Shown here piece by piece: positions 5,040-5,073 of a stretch of DNA of 5,073 nucleotides; the stretch's first letter is position 1; each line of letters opens with the position of its first letter. This DNA comes from an uncultured Anaerocolumna sp. (GTDB lineage Bacteria; Bacillota; Clostridia; Lachnospirales; Lachnospiraceae), in NCBI GenBank assembly GCA_937901695.1, contig CALDJN010000215.1, positions 1 through 5,073 on the forward strand, in the 5' to 3' direction. Made by a program: the position numbers and the translations under genes. The notes under the pieces were generated by a model. It ran no database searches. It was given only the letters and a program-made list of their open reading frames with translations, and was not told where the DNA came from.

Positions 5040-5073
5040 GTCATTCTGAGCAAAAATTCTACGAAGTTGAATT
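5040..5073. repeat. Possible dispersed repeat or terminator, cut by window edge
   Basis: GTCATTCTGAGC (5040-5051) matches the opening of a short palindromic intergenic element (GTCATTCTGAGCGAAG...) that I recall from many bacterial genomes. The following bases diverge from it. Separately, AATTC (5055-5059) pairs with GAATT (5069-5073) across a 9-nt loop at the very end. If Ts follow outside the window, this would be the mgtE terminator. Neither reading can be settled here. Confidence 0.25.

Overview
The window is AT-rich and looks like chromosome from a low-GC, anaerobic-type Firmicute, probably a clostridium or a relative in the Lachnospirales. The evidence is strong AGGAGG-type ribosome binding sites, codon use dominated by A/T, a Mg2+ riboswitch (M-box) in front of mgtE, and a CYP152-type P450 resembling those of Bacillus and Clostridium. 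The genus is inferred, not shown.

Layout. (i) Positions 1-1246, minus strand: a nearly complete cytochrome P450 peroxygenase of the CYP152 (CypC/P450BSbeta) family, cut by the window edge just before its stop codon. It is open through all 415 visible codons and keeps the heme cysteine and the Arg-Pro pair that binds the fatty-acid carboxylate. (ii) Positions 1247-1974: a long, very AT-rich gap holding no intact gene. It contains a small hairpin that recurs at 3152-3171, and a stretch at about 1645-1924 that reads as a decayed coding region with a degenerate 15-nt repeat in mostly 3-nt register. (iii) Positions 1975-3129, plus strand: a polytopic membrane protein of the O-antigen ligase/polymerase (Wzy_C/WaaL-like) family. 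(iv) Positions 3130-3660: an elaborate leader with an extended -10 promoter, an M-box aptamer, an intrinsic terminator whose loop can pair with the 3' end of the aptamer, a possible short leader ORF, and a second long stem-loop. (v) Positions 3661-4992, plus strand: mgtE, the Mg2+ channel/transporter controlled by that leader. (vi) Positions 4993-5073: a short tail with a weak stem-loop and a possible dispersed repeat or terminator cut by the edge.

The three genes do not form one pathway: the P450 is divergent, and the ligase and mgtE are separated by a promoter. The coherent unit is the mgtE leader plus mgtE, in which high Mg2+ should stop transcription before the transporter gene. No mobile element, CRISPR array, tRNA or rRNA was recognised. 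No wholly new system is evident. The less ordinary parts are the extra structure between the M-box terminator and mgtE, the covarying hairpin pair, the decayed coding trace, and an ATA codon where the ligase start would be expected.
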